NCBI RefSeq assembly: GCF_036850765.1
Contig: NC_089490.1
Span: 274,984,482-275,048,481, forward strand
Length of the DNA stretch: 64,000 bases
Source of the DNA: Saccopteryx bilineata
Lineage: Eukaryota > Chordata > Mammalia > Chiroptera > Emballonuridae
Reading direction: 5' to 3'
Both the position numbers and the translations under genes were made by a program. The notes under the pieces are model-generated. The model saw nothing but the letters and a program-made list of their open reading frames with translations. It made no database searches and had not been told where the DNA came from. This document shows, in pieces, positions 23,471 through 35,860 of this stretch; positions within the stretch are counted from its first letter, which is position 1, and every line of letters starts with the position of its first letter.

Positions 23471-25174
23471 AAGTTTCACAACAAAAATGGATTTCTTTTA
23501 AATGTGCAGAATAAATACATTTAACTAAGAATTGACAAATTGTCAAGTACTGATTTTGCTTACTATATGTAAACATAAAGCTGTTGTAACTTGAAAACCA
23601 ATTGCTTTTGCTCAGCAGGGGACCTGGTTAACCACAGGAACTTTATCTTTTGTCATTACATTTAAACCTGCCTTTATTTTTAGAAGCATTCATAACAAAA
23701 AGTAGGTTATAGCTCAGTTCTGGTCAAATTACAGTGAGTACTTAATTAGCATGATAAATAAGCAAAGGTCTGCTGCAGAGGTTACACTCAACATTACATC
23801 ATAGTTTTCATCTTTGATGTTGGGAAGACCAGGCAAGGACAGAAATGAGCCTGGAAGGATGATCAAGAAATAGATCCTTTTCAAAGGCACTGCCGTTCTT
23901 TTATCATTTCTTTTGCAAAAAAAGTTTTGTTTTTCTCTTTGTTAAATGTGTATGAACCTGAAAACAGATGTCATTCCATTGGTATATTAAAGCTATTAGT
24001 GGTGATATGAAAACTAGTGCTATCCATGGGGGGAAGAGTTTGGACCACTTTACAGCTGTGCACAAAACATTTAAACATTTCAGTAATGAAAATGGAATTC
24101 AAAACGAGCAGTCAACATTCAATGCAAAAACAACAGCAATATATTTTAGTGAAATTCACTTGCAAAATGTGTTTCTCATTTATGAGCCATATATATGCAT
24201 GCACACGATTATAGAACACGTTTCTAGCAACATCAAACGGAGCTTGACCTGGTTAACTTCTTCTTGGTCAATAAATATGTCAAAGAACTAAAATTATTTT
24301 GGTGATATTTGATTTTATGGTGACTAGAACCCTAAGTGATTATTTAAGAAAATACAATTAAATTTATTTTAAAGTGGATATAAAACTTGCTGAAAGGTCC
24401 TTTTTTTTACAGCACTTACCCAAACTTTAAAAGATCCATTACTCATGAGAGCATTTTATGTGGTTCAATTTACTGTCTTTATATCAGAACCCGGGAAATT
24501 ACAGCATAAACAGCAGTCTGCACTGTCCATAGCCCGCCCCCTAATTCTGCCATTTTCTAATGGGCATTACAATTGCTTTCCAGAATATTCTCCTGGGAGG
24601 AAAATGCAGGATGAAAGTTGAAAAGGATTTAGTACAAAAAAAAGTGTAAATTTCAATGACACACCCTGGTGTGTGGCTCTGGTGGTTCTTTTCTCCTGGA
24701 GTGGTTTGCCCTGTGAATTTATCTTCATTCTCCAGGATCCACGCAGAAGTTTTTCTCCTTGGAAATCCTTCCCTTCTCCAAGTCACATTCTCCTTCTTCC
24801 TTACCGCCTCTGCATAACTCATGCTTCATCACAACTGTTATGTGAGGCTCCATCTCCTATAGACATGTAAGTCTGACACATTTATCTTTGCCTTCCTGGT
24901 TCAAAAGGGTTGGCAGACAACATGGCAATCAAACTTGTGAATAAGTAAGCAAACAAACGTACACATGTACTTTAATTATGGAACACATTAAGATCTGATA
25001 TGGTCACGGAGATATGTTTTTATATTTTCAGACTGCCTTATGCTGTCACAGTTGCTATCAGTTTGGGGGATACAGAACTTTCTCCAGGATAAGTAATGTG
25101 TCCTGGCAGAGCATCCCTAGAATGTCCACCACAGGCTCATGACCAAAGACCAGGTTCAGTATTTTTATACATGA
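23471..25174. other. Unique sequence, no gene seen
   Basis: AT-rich and non-coding. The longest frame, 107 codons at 23968-24291, is not recognisable. Confidence 0.4.

Positions 25175-25200
<26 letters not shown>
25175..25200. repeat. (AC)13 microsatellite
   Basis: Uninterrupted AC dinucleotide tract, likely polymorphic. It lies in unique sequence. Confidence 0.95.
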
Positions 25201-25205
<5 letters not shown>

Positions 25206-28200
25206 TATAGTATTAGAATGGCACTAGGGTCAAGTATTGTATGTTTGTTTGTATGCGTTTTGGATGCCATCACTGAATTTATTTACATGAGTGTCACTTG
25301 AACTGCCTACTCTATCAGAGAAATGAGTGATGAAGCTTAAGAATGATATTTTTACATAAAAACCATATGGATGCAGTCACTGATGATGAGCATTAATGAT
25401 TAAAGGTTAATAAGTGATGGACCATGGTCTTCACTGTCTGTGCTACCAAGAATAAGCCAGTTTCATTTGTTCAAATAAAAAACAGTTGATAAAATTACCT
25501 TCCTCATGATGCTGTGTAAGGATTAAATAGGTAACACAGGTAATATTTAGAACAGTGTTTGAACAAAGGGTTCCATCAATGTCTGCAATTGGATTGACAT
25601 TTTTGCCAATCTATTCTAGCCAACAGCAAACCTCAGAACTGCACGTAACTAGTGAATTCAGTTCATATATATATGTATAAGGCACAGTCTAATGGGAGAA
25701 AATGAAGAGAAATGAGCAAATCCACAGTCACCATAGAAGTTTTTAAATTACACTTAAAAGAAATCTACAGAGATAGTAAATATACAAGTATAAACCCATT
25801 TCCCCTAAAATACTCAAGGAAAATCAACATTAAGAAATAGTGGAAGTGATACTGTTATGTCTTATAATAACGTGCGAATTATAAAATAAAAGCAAATGGT
25901 AGACCAGAACAAATTTGTTAGAAACTTATTAATAGCCTTTGAATCACCTTGTATAAAAGCCAGAATCAAAATTTAAATATTAAAATAGTAATGAGTGATA
26001 AAGACTATTTTCTGTAGTTACTTTCTAAATAAAGTAAAAAGATATTTTTAAAAGGAGTAGTTTAATGTACACATAAAAATTTTTATATCTAAGTAGGGAG
26101 ATTAACTGGCATTTAGGGTTTTATACAAAATACTAGATACTTTTGAAAGAACTCTTAACTCTTAAAAAATCTGGAGTTTAAGCAAACATTTTTAGAACTT
26201 CAGCAAGACTTTATGTTCAGAGGTAAATCATTAAACTATTAAACTGGATTTCTTTAACTTGCTAAGGCCTATGTCAGTCTCTAAGCATCTGACTGCCCTT
26301 CACAAGTAAACCCCTCGAGGACACGGCTGCAGAGGTGACAGTCCCGACAGAAATGTGGTCTCCGAAGATACAGAAGAAACTCAAAGCCAAGAATTCTGAA
26401 GAAAGGAATTAGTTTTGTATTTTAGCCAATTTATTTCTCCTACTCAGGTTAAAAAAATCACACACACAATTAATGGAGGTCTGAGAAAAAGAAAAGCATG
26501 CTGTTTGAAATAATTATAAATGATGTCAAAATGTATAATTATATATAATTCTAAATGCTTGGATAATATGTTATTTATATAATTGCTTAGTGTTTAACAT
26601 ATTTTTAAACTATTTAAAAGCATTTAACTATTTTGTTTCTAACAACATCAAAGTAATAATCTGGTTTCCAAAGAAAACTCATTCTCACTTTCCTGAAAAA
26701 TATATTAAAAACTTAATTGTGCATGTCACTTTTCAGGGGTCTATGAATGAGAACCTAGAGAAATCATTCATGGAATATAAGTTGTATAGATGGTTGATCA
26801 AGCCACAGTGGAAAAATAGTGGAGCAGTTTCACACAGACCCAGGAATCACACATGCAGGAATTAAAGCACAGATCCCAGGTGACAACAGATGAACACCAA
26901 GTCCAGGACAATGGCAATGCTATTATGGAAATGAGGAACAGCATACACAGAACTTGGCAACACCAGCCTCATTCACATTTCAAAGGAGAGATGCAGGATG
27001 AGGGATCCCGAATGATGAGGTCATCACTTCCATGACCCAGACAAGGAAATGGCTCTGATCAGTTCCTTTGACTAACAAGAGTCTTTGGAAGAAACATAAG
27101 GGATGGAACATTTCCTTCCAAGGATGTTTGAATATTGTCACGGTCATCTCTGAAAATAAAGGAAGACCCAGGGTCTTCTTCGTCCATGCATCGCCTGAGA
27201 AACTGTCCTCTTTATATATCCTCACCCACTTACCCTCTGCAGCCCTCTCAAACTAGAGAACGTTTATGGGGACTAGTAGCATTAAATAAACACTCTTGTC
27301 TGTGGTTGTTGGGAACGAATCTTTACAGCAAAATCACATCACCCTTGGAGGGGGAGAGGGAGAGAAAAAATAGAACAGTATGTAAGTAGCATCATCCCAG
27401 GATCTCTGTGGGTCTGGAGGGTGTGAGGAAATGATTTAGCAACTTTGTGTCTGCATTAATACAAACCTGTCCTAGCTCCAAAAGAGACACCAAGACAGGT
27501 GACACTGAAAGTGAAAACACGGTAAAACCTACTCTATAAACACACACACTCATACTACAGGGAGTAAAAGGAAAAGAGAGAAGACAAAGGATATTTTAAG
27601 AATATCCTTAAGAAAAAGCCACTTCTTAGCTTTCTAATAATCAAGGAGTAAATGGCAATATGTCTAATGGCACAGATTTTGTCATCTTTTTACAGGTAAC
27701 CATTCAATTACTATTTATTCCAAAACCGACATTAGATAACTCCTCGCCCATGGCCACAGCAGAGCCTGAGGACCAAGCCCACTTCTTTCCCACTGGGTTT
27801 CTCTTCTTCCGTGTCTCCTTCACCACACAGACAGAAGAATACATCACAACGTGAGGGCTAGGAGAGAAGAGATGGGAACGAAATAGAAAAATCAGAGTGG
27901 GTGCCTCTCCATTTCATTATGAGGGATAAACATTCTCTGAGAGGCAGATAACAGCATGTAATGAATGATGTCCTCAGTGCCAACTGTCTGGTAAAATAAA
28001 AAGATGTCCCCCATTTGTTTGGTACTGGAAAGCATGTTAGTCAGGGACCTAGCAGGAAACAAATGGCTCATCCAGCCTGTGTATTTATTGATTTCTTGTT
28101 CCCTTTAAAGATATTATTTATAAGGCCTGTGGGTAAGTAGATGGTTCAACGTCCCAGGACTAATACAATGGCTGGGACTGTGAGGAGAAGCCATGGTTAC

Positions 28201-29249
28201 TGGAAGCTAAAACCAGAGTCACATAGACAGGTCCATCTTGAGAAGTGCCATGTCCCTTAGTTGAAGGATGAAGTCGGCACAAGCCAGACCCATAGGAGGG
28301 CATGAAAATCCTGCACTCACTTTCCCCAACCTCATGTCTGCTGCTGGGGCTCTCCTGGGCTGCGTTCACTGGGAAGTCCAGGGATAAGAAAGTCCCAGGC
28401 ATACTTTACTTCCCAGAACAGGGAACCAGGGTTAGCAAAAGGAGCAGCTCTAGAGCGGAAGGCAGAGGGTGCCCAGAGTTAGTGACTACAGTACTGCCTG
28501 AAAGTGTAGTTCATCCTTTCAAGGTAAAAAACTGGGAACCGAAGGAAAAGGAATTTCAGTGTAACATGTTCTAGTGATATGTTAAATAGAGTGAGAAAAC
28601 CAAAATAATCTTGGGAAAATAAATCATTAAATTATCCTTCATGATATCAGTTACCTGAATGGGGTTTTGATAGAGTTTGCCTGGTTACCCTTCATGACTG
28701 AAGTTTAGAGCAAGAAATGAAAGGGCAGGCATTCCGTGTTACTGACTGAAGAAACACTCTAACACAGCAATGCCAATGTTGCAAATGGCCAAGGTCATGG
28801 TTCACTGTGAGGAATGAAGTATTTTGTTTTGGTTCAGGGCTGTTTCACTAGGTTTCTGGATTCAGCCAATAAAAATAAAGGGTTCTCAGGTAAATTTGAA
28901 GTTCAAGTAAACAATGAATTTTTTAAAGAATAAATATGCCTGAATTATTGTGTACAACATACTTATACTACACAAATCTGTTTATCTGAAGTTCAAATTT
29001 AAGTGGACGTTCTGTTTTTTTCATCTGAAAACCCTACACTTCCTGGCTATATCCAGTTCATTCACAAGGTCACCATTTGTGAGGCTGTAAGTTCTTTTTA
29101 AAAGGCAAGTTCAAATCTATTCAAACATTTAAATGTAAAATCAATTCACTGCTCAAGTTTTATAACACAACCTTGGATAGTTTCTAGGATGATTTTAACG
29201 AATTCTCTCCTCTACTATAGCAGAATTTTAATGTGGGAACTAATCACTT
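25201..29249. other. Mostly unique AT-rich sequence
   Basis: No gene seen over 4 kb. The part from about 28020 to 28400 ('GTTAGTCAGGGACCTAGCAG' onward) has the feel of an ancient mammal-wide repeat, but I cannot name the family. Confidence 0.4.
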
Positions 29250-30330
29250 ATTTAGCCAAGCATTCATTTGGTAAATATTAATTAATGCCTTTTCTGTATT
29301 GGGAATTATGCTAGATGTGAAGGACAACAATAAACACAAGAGACAACACATCTGTTCTATCTACCTCATGGGTCTCAGGGTCTGGTGGGAAAGGCAGGTA
29401 ATAAACAGGAAAAGACCACAATTTGAGGTAGTGATCACATACTATAATGAACAAAGCAAGGAAGGGGTTGGATAATAATGGAGGCTATCTCAGATAGGAG
29501 CTCCAGGGTCACTTTTATGCAGAAGGACAGGTGAAGAGAGAGTCAGAAAAGGAGAGATTATGCAGAGATCTGGTAGTAGAGTTTTCCACACAGAGGGAAC
29601 AGCATCTGCAAAGGCCTTGAGGTTGTAACAAGCATGGAAAGTGTGTTCAAGAACGCTTAGAAGCCAGTGTGGCTGAAGCTGAGGGAGGGAGGAGAAGAGG
29701 GTGAGAGAAGCCAGGCAGGCAGTGAGAACCCAGGTCACTTAGGTCCTTAGGTTATGATTGGATGCAGTGGAGAGCTATTGCATGGTTTGGGAGCATAGGG
29801 ACCACATATCCTGATTTTTATTTGATTTAATTTTTCAACTGTCCCAGATGTTGTGCAGAGACATAGTTGGAAGTGAAGAAGCAGGAGAGCAGCTGTAGCA
29901 TTGTTGAAGGAGTCCAAGTGGGTTGATGGTGGCTGGAACTAGTGGAAGCAGAAGTGAAAGCAAACTTACCTGAGATCTATTGGGATGGTAGGGCTGACCA
30001 GACTGGACAATGGGTGGGATATGGATATTGAGAGAGAGCAGTTTAAAGTTGACTAGATTTTTGGCTTGAGCGCCTGGGTAAATGGTGATGCTATTTTCTA
30101 AGATAAGGCAGCTTGGTGGATGGTAGAGTATTGGGTTTTAGGAATGTGGCATCAAGAGTTCCATGTTGGAAATATTAAGTCTGACATATAATATCATCCT
30201 AAAAAATAGAGTGAAAAAAAGCATAGGAGAGTAGAGCTTAGAGGAGAGGTGGAGGCTGAAGGTATACTTTTGAGAGTTGTCAGCAAGCTGAATGGAATTT
30301 CAAGCCAGCTCTCATATGTTTGGTTCCCCA
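29250..30330 (-). mobile_element. LINE-2 fossil, minus strand
   Basis: On the plus strand it follows the reverse complement of L2: 'AAGCATTCATTTGGTAAATA', 'GGGAACAGCATCTGCAAAGG', 'CCAGTGTGGCTGAAGC', 'GGCTTGAGCGCCTGGGTAAA' and 'GAGAGTTGTCAGCAAGCTG', in the right order over about 1.1 kb. No frame survives. The next 1.5 kb is L2 in the opposite orientation. Confidence 0.7.
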
Positions 30331-30429
30331 GAAAGTAGACACTGAGGTGAGCATTAGCACATTGGGAGTTTAGGAGAGCACACTTTACTAAAAAAAATAG
30401 ATGTCTTATTTCCAAACTTATTTCTCCAT

Positions 30430-31990
30430 CACACTGTTCTACCTGCATTTGCTCTCTCTTCCTAATCTTCTCTTTCAATGACTAGACCCCTCATCCATGT
30501 TAATAGAGCCCACTTCACCTCAATTTCTCTGAGTCATTGTTTCTTCGGTTAACACCACTTTTTCCTGTATCATAAATCCTTCCTTAATTATCCCTATTAT
30601 ATAACATGCTTTTTTCTCTTCCATCATCTCCTTTGACCTCGTCTCAGCTTTCAACTACTGTCCTATATCTCTGATTCCCTACATACCTAAACTTTTAGAA
30701 AGAGATGTCTTGTCCCAATCCTCATTTAAATTTCTTTTATTTTGTGCTCAATCTGCCTTCCACTTGTCCCACTCCACCCAAACTGATGTTTTCAAGGTTG
30801 TTAAGAACTAACTGCTCTGCCTGACCTGTGGTGGCGCAGTGGATAAAGCGTCGACCTGGAAATGCTGAGGTTGCCAGTTTGAAACCCTAGGCTTGCCTGG
30901 TCAAGGCACAAACGGGAGTTGATGCTTCTTGCTCCTCCCCCTTCTCTCACTCTTTCCCTTTCTCTCTCCTCTCTAATATGAATAAATAAAATTAGAAAAA
31001 AATGCTCTTTAAAAAAAAAAAAAAAGAACTAACTGCTCTATTGTCCAACCCACAGATGCCCTTGTCCTCATTTTATGTGACCTCTCAACATTATTTGAAA
31101 TGGTTAATGACTCATCATTATTAAAACTCTTTCTCTTGACCTCAGTAACAACACTCTCGGGGTTTTTTCCCGCCCCCTTAGTCACCCCTTCTTAGACTTA
31201 TTGCCTCATGTTCATCCTTGACTTTGCCCCTTTGGTTTTTTTCTAGTATTTGTCCAGCCCTATCTTTACATTTTATTTTTTATTCCTGTGAATTTAAATA
31301 TTATCTATGGGTTGATGACTTTCAATCATAAGTCTCCATCCTAGACCTTTCCTCTGATTTTCAGATGCCTTCTTGACATCTTCATTAGAATTTATCCCAG
31401 TCATCTCCTTTTAATCTGTCAAATACTGAGTTCTGGATTCCTCCCGCACGTTATCTCATCTCCCATCATCCACTCCGCCTGTTTAAAAGAGCTCTGAACA
31501 CTATTTTCTTTTGTTCCCTTCAATATATTCCTTCACATCAGACAATCTTTTCAGAATTAGATCATTTCAATTGTCTTTAAATTTTTCAAAGGTTTCATAT
31601 TACGCTTAGAATAAAACTGAAATCCCTTGCAGGAATTTGGATGATTTGAACTTGACTACCTTTTTCATTTCATTCTACTCTTCTTAACTCAATCACCTCA
31701 CATCACATTAGCCTTTTCTTGGTTTCGTGTTCTTATAAAACTCTTTCTTGATTCAGGGCATATTTTTGCCTCTCCCTGAAGGACCTCACACATCCCACTC
31801 TTTGAATTTCTATTTCCTTACTATTTCTCAACTCCCAGATCAAATGCAATTCCCTCATAAAGTCTTCCCAACCTTCTTTTCTAATGCATGTTTCTTCTTT
31901 AACTTAGGTTTTTGTTTTCTTTTATTCATTCAGGATAGCTTGACCTGAGCTTGTATTCTTCCTCTTATCTATGAGGGGGGATCTCAACTG
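30430..31990 (+). mobile_element. LINE-2 fossil, plus strand, about 1.35 kb of L2
   Basis: It follows the L2 reverse-transcriptase region to near the 3' end: 'AACTACTGTCCTATATCTCT', 'TTTTCAAGGTTGTTAAGAAC', 'GTTGATGACTTTCAATCATA' (the former YADD-type site), 'CTCATAAAGTCTTCCCAACC' and 'TCTGTGCTCACTGACATTGT'. No frame survives. A short SINE splits it at 30819-31023, with its target duplication taken from L2 sequence. Confidence 0.7.
30819..31023 (+). mobile_element. Short tRNA-derived bat SINE, best-preserved copy
   Basis: The A box TGGCGCAGTGG is at 30832-30842 and the degenerate B box AGTTTGAAACC at 30876-30886. Arms GCCTGACC and GGTCAAGGC can pair around the head. A CT-rich block and an A tail follow. 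The 16-bp duplication AAGAACTAACTGCTCT at 30803-30818 and 31024-31039 is exact, so the insertion is quite recent. Confidence 0.95.
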
Positions 31991-33907
31991 TCATGTTTAC
32001 CTCTGTGCTCACTGACATTGTGGAATAAATAATGTGTAGCTGTTAAGGGTACTTGTTATAAGTAAGCCATCAAAGAAAAAGTATTTTTTCCATTGGCTTT
32101 GTCTGAATTTATAACAAGACATTCAGAAGGAAGAACACAGCATTTGGCAAAAACAAAAAGACAAATACAAGACAGTATTCTGAATCTGTGGTGTTCTTTG
32201 TATTTGACATGCAGTCAAGTGTATTCATCCAATGCAGATAAAAGTCATGAGCAGACATAAACTTAGATAATATATATTTTTTAAACTTAGATAATATTGA
32301 AAAAGTTTTAAGTTTTGTTAAAAAAGAATTAAAACATGTCCTTGAAAGATCGTCAGGAGTAAACCATTTAGGGCTGAGGGTTGAGCTAACCATTCTTTCA
32401 CTTTATCTTTTTAGGAATCCTGTGAGTTTCTTTATGTGGGATGTCTGACCCAGCTCCAAGAGCTGGGTCTCACTTATCTTTTATCCATAACTTTGATAGT
32501 TTTCCAAAATAATATTATACTTAAGAAAAAATGTTTTACCATCTGCCTTTTCAGCCAAACCCTTGACAAATATTTTGTGATTATTTTCCTTTATCTCTGA
32601 AAAAACATTCTTAACTTGATCTATCTTCAGGGGAACCATGTTCCTCCCCCCATAAACTGACCGTGTTCTTTATTGATTTTTAAAAATCTCTATTAACCAG
32701 GTTGTAAATTGTGGCATATTTCTACGGACCAAAATCATCAATAGCAGCAGAGGTGAGGATGAGGAACAGAAATACAGAAGCTTATTTTTTTTCCTCTTGT
32801 AAGATATACCAGCTGAGTCTGTTATTACAGTTTCCAGTGTGAACATAGGCTATTGATTCAAAGCTGCCACCTGCTACTTAGCCACATTGAGAGGAAGGAG
32901 CTTAATATATTAGATGTTATTTGCTATTTAGTCTCAGGTGGTAGCCCAGAATCAATATCTTTAAATTAAGAATCTCTAATTTAAGCAAGAGCAGTGACAT
33001 TCATTATCATTCCAGCCTTTTCTTAACATGTGGAAGCATGCACAGGACTCTACTCTTTCATGTCATGTAGCCCTAAATATTCTTTGTGTTAGTCCTTAAA
33101 ATTTTATTTTCTCTTAACTAGTGAGTCTGGACCAAGCTTATACCAACATGTATTGTCCAAAATACTTTGACTGTTTGAAAAGATTAAATATTAAAAAGTG
33201 ATTTAGAAGCATTTGCTTTGGGAATCAGATAAAAATCAATACCAATGAAGGTAAAACAAATCCAACAAAGTCAAGAAGACAACAAATACATATTGAAAGA
33301 TGGTGAGAAGAATACAGAACAGACCTCTGGTTTTCCCTGAGTCTGCACTAATGGGCTTTAGGGTATATTCTCATCTATTAAAAGAAAAAAAAGTTTTCTG
33401 ACCTCACCCTCTGAGAGAATATATTAAGGGATATTTGATTTATTCCTAAACCATGTAAAGAATCTTGTTAACTAACAGTGTCATGTAAAATGCAAAGGGT
33501 GCTCCCATGGTGTTGCTTCTTATATGGCCTTTAGTGAAAATCAAGTTCAAGTTGAAGATGGCTAAGATAATTCTATTGGGAAAAAGGTAGGTGATTTATG
33601 TAGCTTTGTGGATCTTTAATTTTGCTTGAAATTATGTGGCAAATTTTAAGTTCTGAATTAAATATTAAGAAGTATTGTTTTACACTAAACTAGAGCAAAT
33701 GTATTCTGAGAGATAGTAGAGATTTCCAACAGGTTCATGATAAAGGGCCCTGCAGGAGGCAGTATCGAAGCATTCACATACAGATTGCAGAAGGGCCTTT
33801 TTACTACAACCCAATCTTACCATTTAAGCTAGGAATTTGTCTAGTCAGAAAGCTCTTTCTACTTTTTAAAATATCTCAGTAGCCTTTTGGGAAAGAGTCA
33901 GAGGAAA
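31991..33907. other. Unique sequence, no gene seen
   Basis: AT-rich and non-coding, with no repeat I can name. Confidence 0.4.
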
Positions 33908-33909
33908 TA

Positions 33910-34509
33910 CAATGTGTCCGTAAAGTCATGGTGCACTTTTGACCGGTCACAGGAAAGCAACAAAAGACGATAGAAATGTGAAATCTGCACCAAATAAAAG
34001 GAAAACCCTCCCAGTTTCTGTAGGATGATGTGGCAGCATGTGCACATGTGCAGATGATGATGTAACACCGTGTATACAGCAGAGCAGCCCACGGCCATGC
34101 CAGTCGAGATGTGGATGGTACAGAGGAAAGTTCAGTGTGTTCTGTGGTTCGCTAAATTTAAATCTGTGACCAAAGTGCAACGTGAATATCTATCAGTGCA
34201 TTTATAACGAAGCGCCACCACATAGGAATAACATTACTCGATGAGATAAGCAGTTGAAGGAAACCTGCAGTTTGGTGGAGAAACCCCGTTCTGGTAGGCC
34301 ATCAGTCAGTGACGAGTCTGTAGAGGCTATATGGGATAGCTACCTAAGGAGCCCTAAAAAATCTGTGCATGAGCCCACATTGAACTGCACTGAATAGGTA
34401 TGAAACTGGGAGAGTTTTCCTTTTATTTGGTGAGATTTCACATTTCTATCATCTTTTCTTGCTTTCCTGTGACTGGTCAAAAATGCACCATGACTTTATG
34501 GACACACTG
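33910..34509 (+). mobile_element. Mariner-like transposon, 600 bp, internally deleted
   Basis: Terminal inverted repeats of about 108 bp (33910-34017 and 34402-34509) match with only a few differences, starting C(A/A)(A/G)TGTGTCC. TA flanks both ends (33908-33909 and 34510-34511). Between them lies the N-terminal part of a mariner-type transposase: from ATG 34097 the frame reads MPVEMWMVQRKVQCVLWFAK, hits a stop at 34205, and in a shifted frame continues with EAPPHRNNITR and LVEKPRSGRPSVSDESVEAI, the helix-turn-helix linker region. The catalytic DDD domain is absent. The good match of the long repeats suggests bat-lineage rather than ancient mammalian activity. Confidence 0.9.
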
Positions 34510-34611
34510 TATAAAAGCCACTGGGTCTGTATTGGAGTCATCCAAGTTGGTTCACAAATAGTTCCTGTCTGTGAATTTTAAAAATGACAGAAGTATAGCA
34601 CACACCACTCG

Positions 34612-34800
34612 CCTGGATCTGTTCTAATCACTGTACCAGATTCGTCCTCCAAGTATTCTCATAATCCACAAACTAGTATTAGATCCATTTTTTTTTTCAG
34701 TGCAGAAGAGAATCCACGAAAAGTTTAGTAACCTGAGATCACCTGGATGGTGACTGTTAGGCTTGCATTTAAATCCCATGTCTGCATTCTAAATTGTTGG
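34612..34800 (+). mobile_element. MIR SINE fragment
   Basis: It follows the MIR pattern: 'CTGTTCTAATCACTGTACCA', 'TATTCTCATAATCCACAAAC', 'AAGTTTAGTAACCTGAGATC' and 'GCATTTAAATCCCATGTCTG'. Heavily diverged and without a flank signal. A long SINE lies just downstream. Confidence 0.6.
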
Positions 34801-34833
34801 CCTCCATTCTGTTTAACAGTTGATTTTATTTTA

Positions 34834-35213
34834 TTTTATTTTATTTATTTTTATTTTTTTCTGAAGTTGGAAACAGGGAGGCAGTCAGACAGACTCCCGC
34901 ATGCGCCTGACTGGGATCCATCTGGCATGCCCACAAGGGGACGATGTTCTGCCCATCTTGGGGCGTTGCTCTGCCACAATCAGAGCCACTCTAGCACCTG
35001 AGGCAGAGGCCACAAAACCATCCTCAGTGCCCGGGCCAACTTTGCTCCAATAGAGCCTTGGCTGCGGGAGGGGAAGAGAGAAACAAAGAGGAAGGAGAGG
35101 GGGAGGGGTGGAGAAGCAGATGGGCGCCTCTCCTGTGTGCCCTGGCCGGGAATCGAACCTGGGACTCCCGCACTCCAGGCCAACACTCTACCACTGAGCC
35201 ATCTGGCCAGGGC
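34834..35213 (-). mobile_element. Long tRNA-derived bat SINE
   Basis: On the minus strand it starts CCCTGGCCAGATGGCTCAGTGG, keeps the B box GGTTCGATTCCC and the body with the CTCC-A-TTGGAG block (here CTATTGGAGC), and ends in a T-rich tail on the plus strand. A 17-bp exact duplication, CAGTTGATTTTATTTTA, flanks it at 34817-34833 and 35214-35230. The CTCF-like core has two changes here. Confidence 0.94.
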
Positions 35214-35434
35214 CAGTTGATTTTATTTTAAGCTTAATTTGTACTTAACCTTTTGCTTTTTGATAAAACAATAATAAATGTTCTCTAGTCCAGTGTGTGT
35301 TTTTCTCATGTAGATAGTACTTTTTTTTAACAATGAGAAACAATGAGAAAATTGTCATAGAAATTCCAGAGCTAGCCAGCAGAATCTTTAGGTTATAATT
35401 TAAGGAATCTGATGGGGGTTTTGCTTGTTTTGTT

Positions 35435-35860
35435 TTATTTAAATCTCACAACAGCCCATTAAGAAGAGTCAAATGTCACCCACATCTATTTTGGTTGCAA
35501 GGCTGAGGCTGTTAATCATTTTATCTGGCTTCCTAGGTAAAAAGAGGAATGTGTGAAATGTTAGCTCATTTATCCAAGTATTCATTTAACAAAAGCCAGC
35601 AAATATTTATTGAGCCACCTCTGTGTAGTGTGAGTTAGATGGCTGTTGTTGTCAGGAGGGTGAGGAGGATGTGTCTGCACCGCATTAACACCTCACATGG
35701 GGGAATAAAGTAAAATAATTTGGAGGAGGGGTTCATTCCCATTGGCAGGTACAGGGAATTATTCACAGAAGGCAAAGGCAAGAAGTTGTAACTCAGGGAT
35801 TGAGTAGGATTGAGTATGACTGAGCAGGCAGAGAAGGGGAGAGCTCAGCGGCCAGAGGGA
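35435..35860. repeat. Eroded MIR and L2 remnants
   Basis: 35440-35530 keeps a MIR-like order ('AATCTCACAACAGCCCATTA'). 35585-35660 looks like L2 on the minus strand ('CAGCAAATATTTATTGAGCC'), with L2-like 'GGCAGAGAAGGGGAGAGC' after it. Both are weak. Confidence 0.4.
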
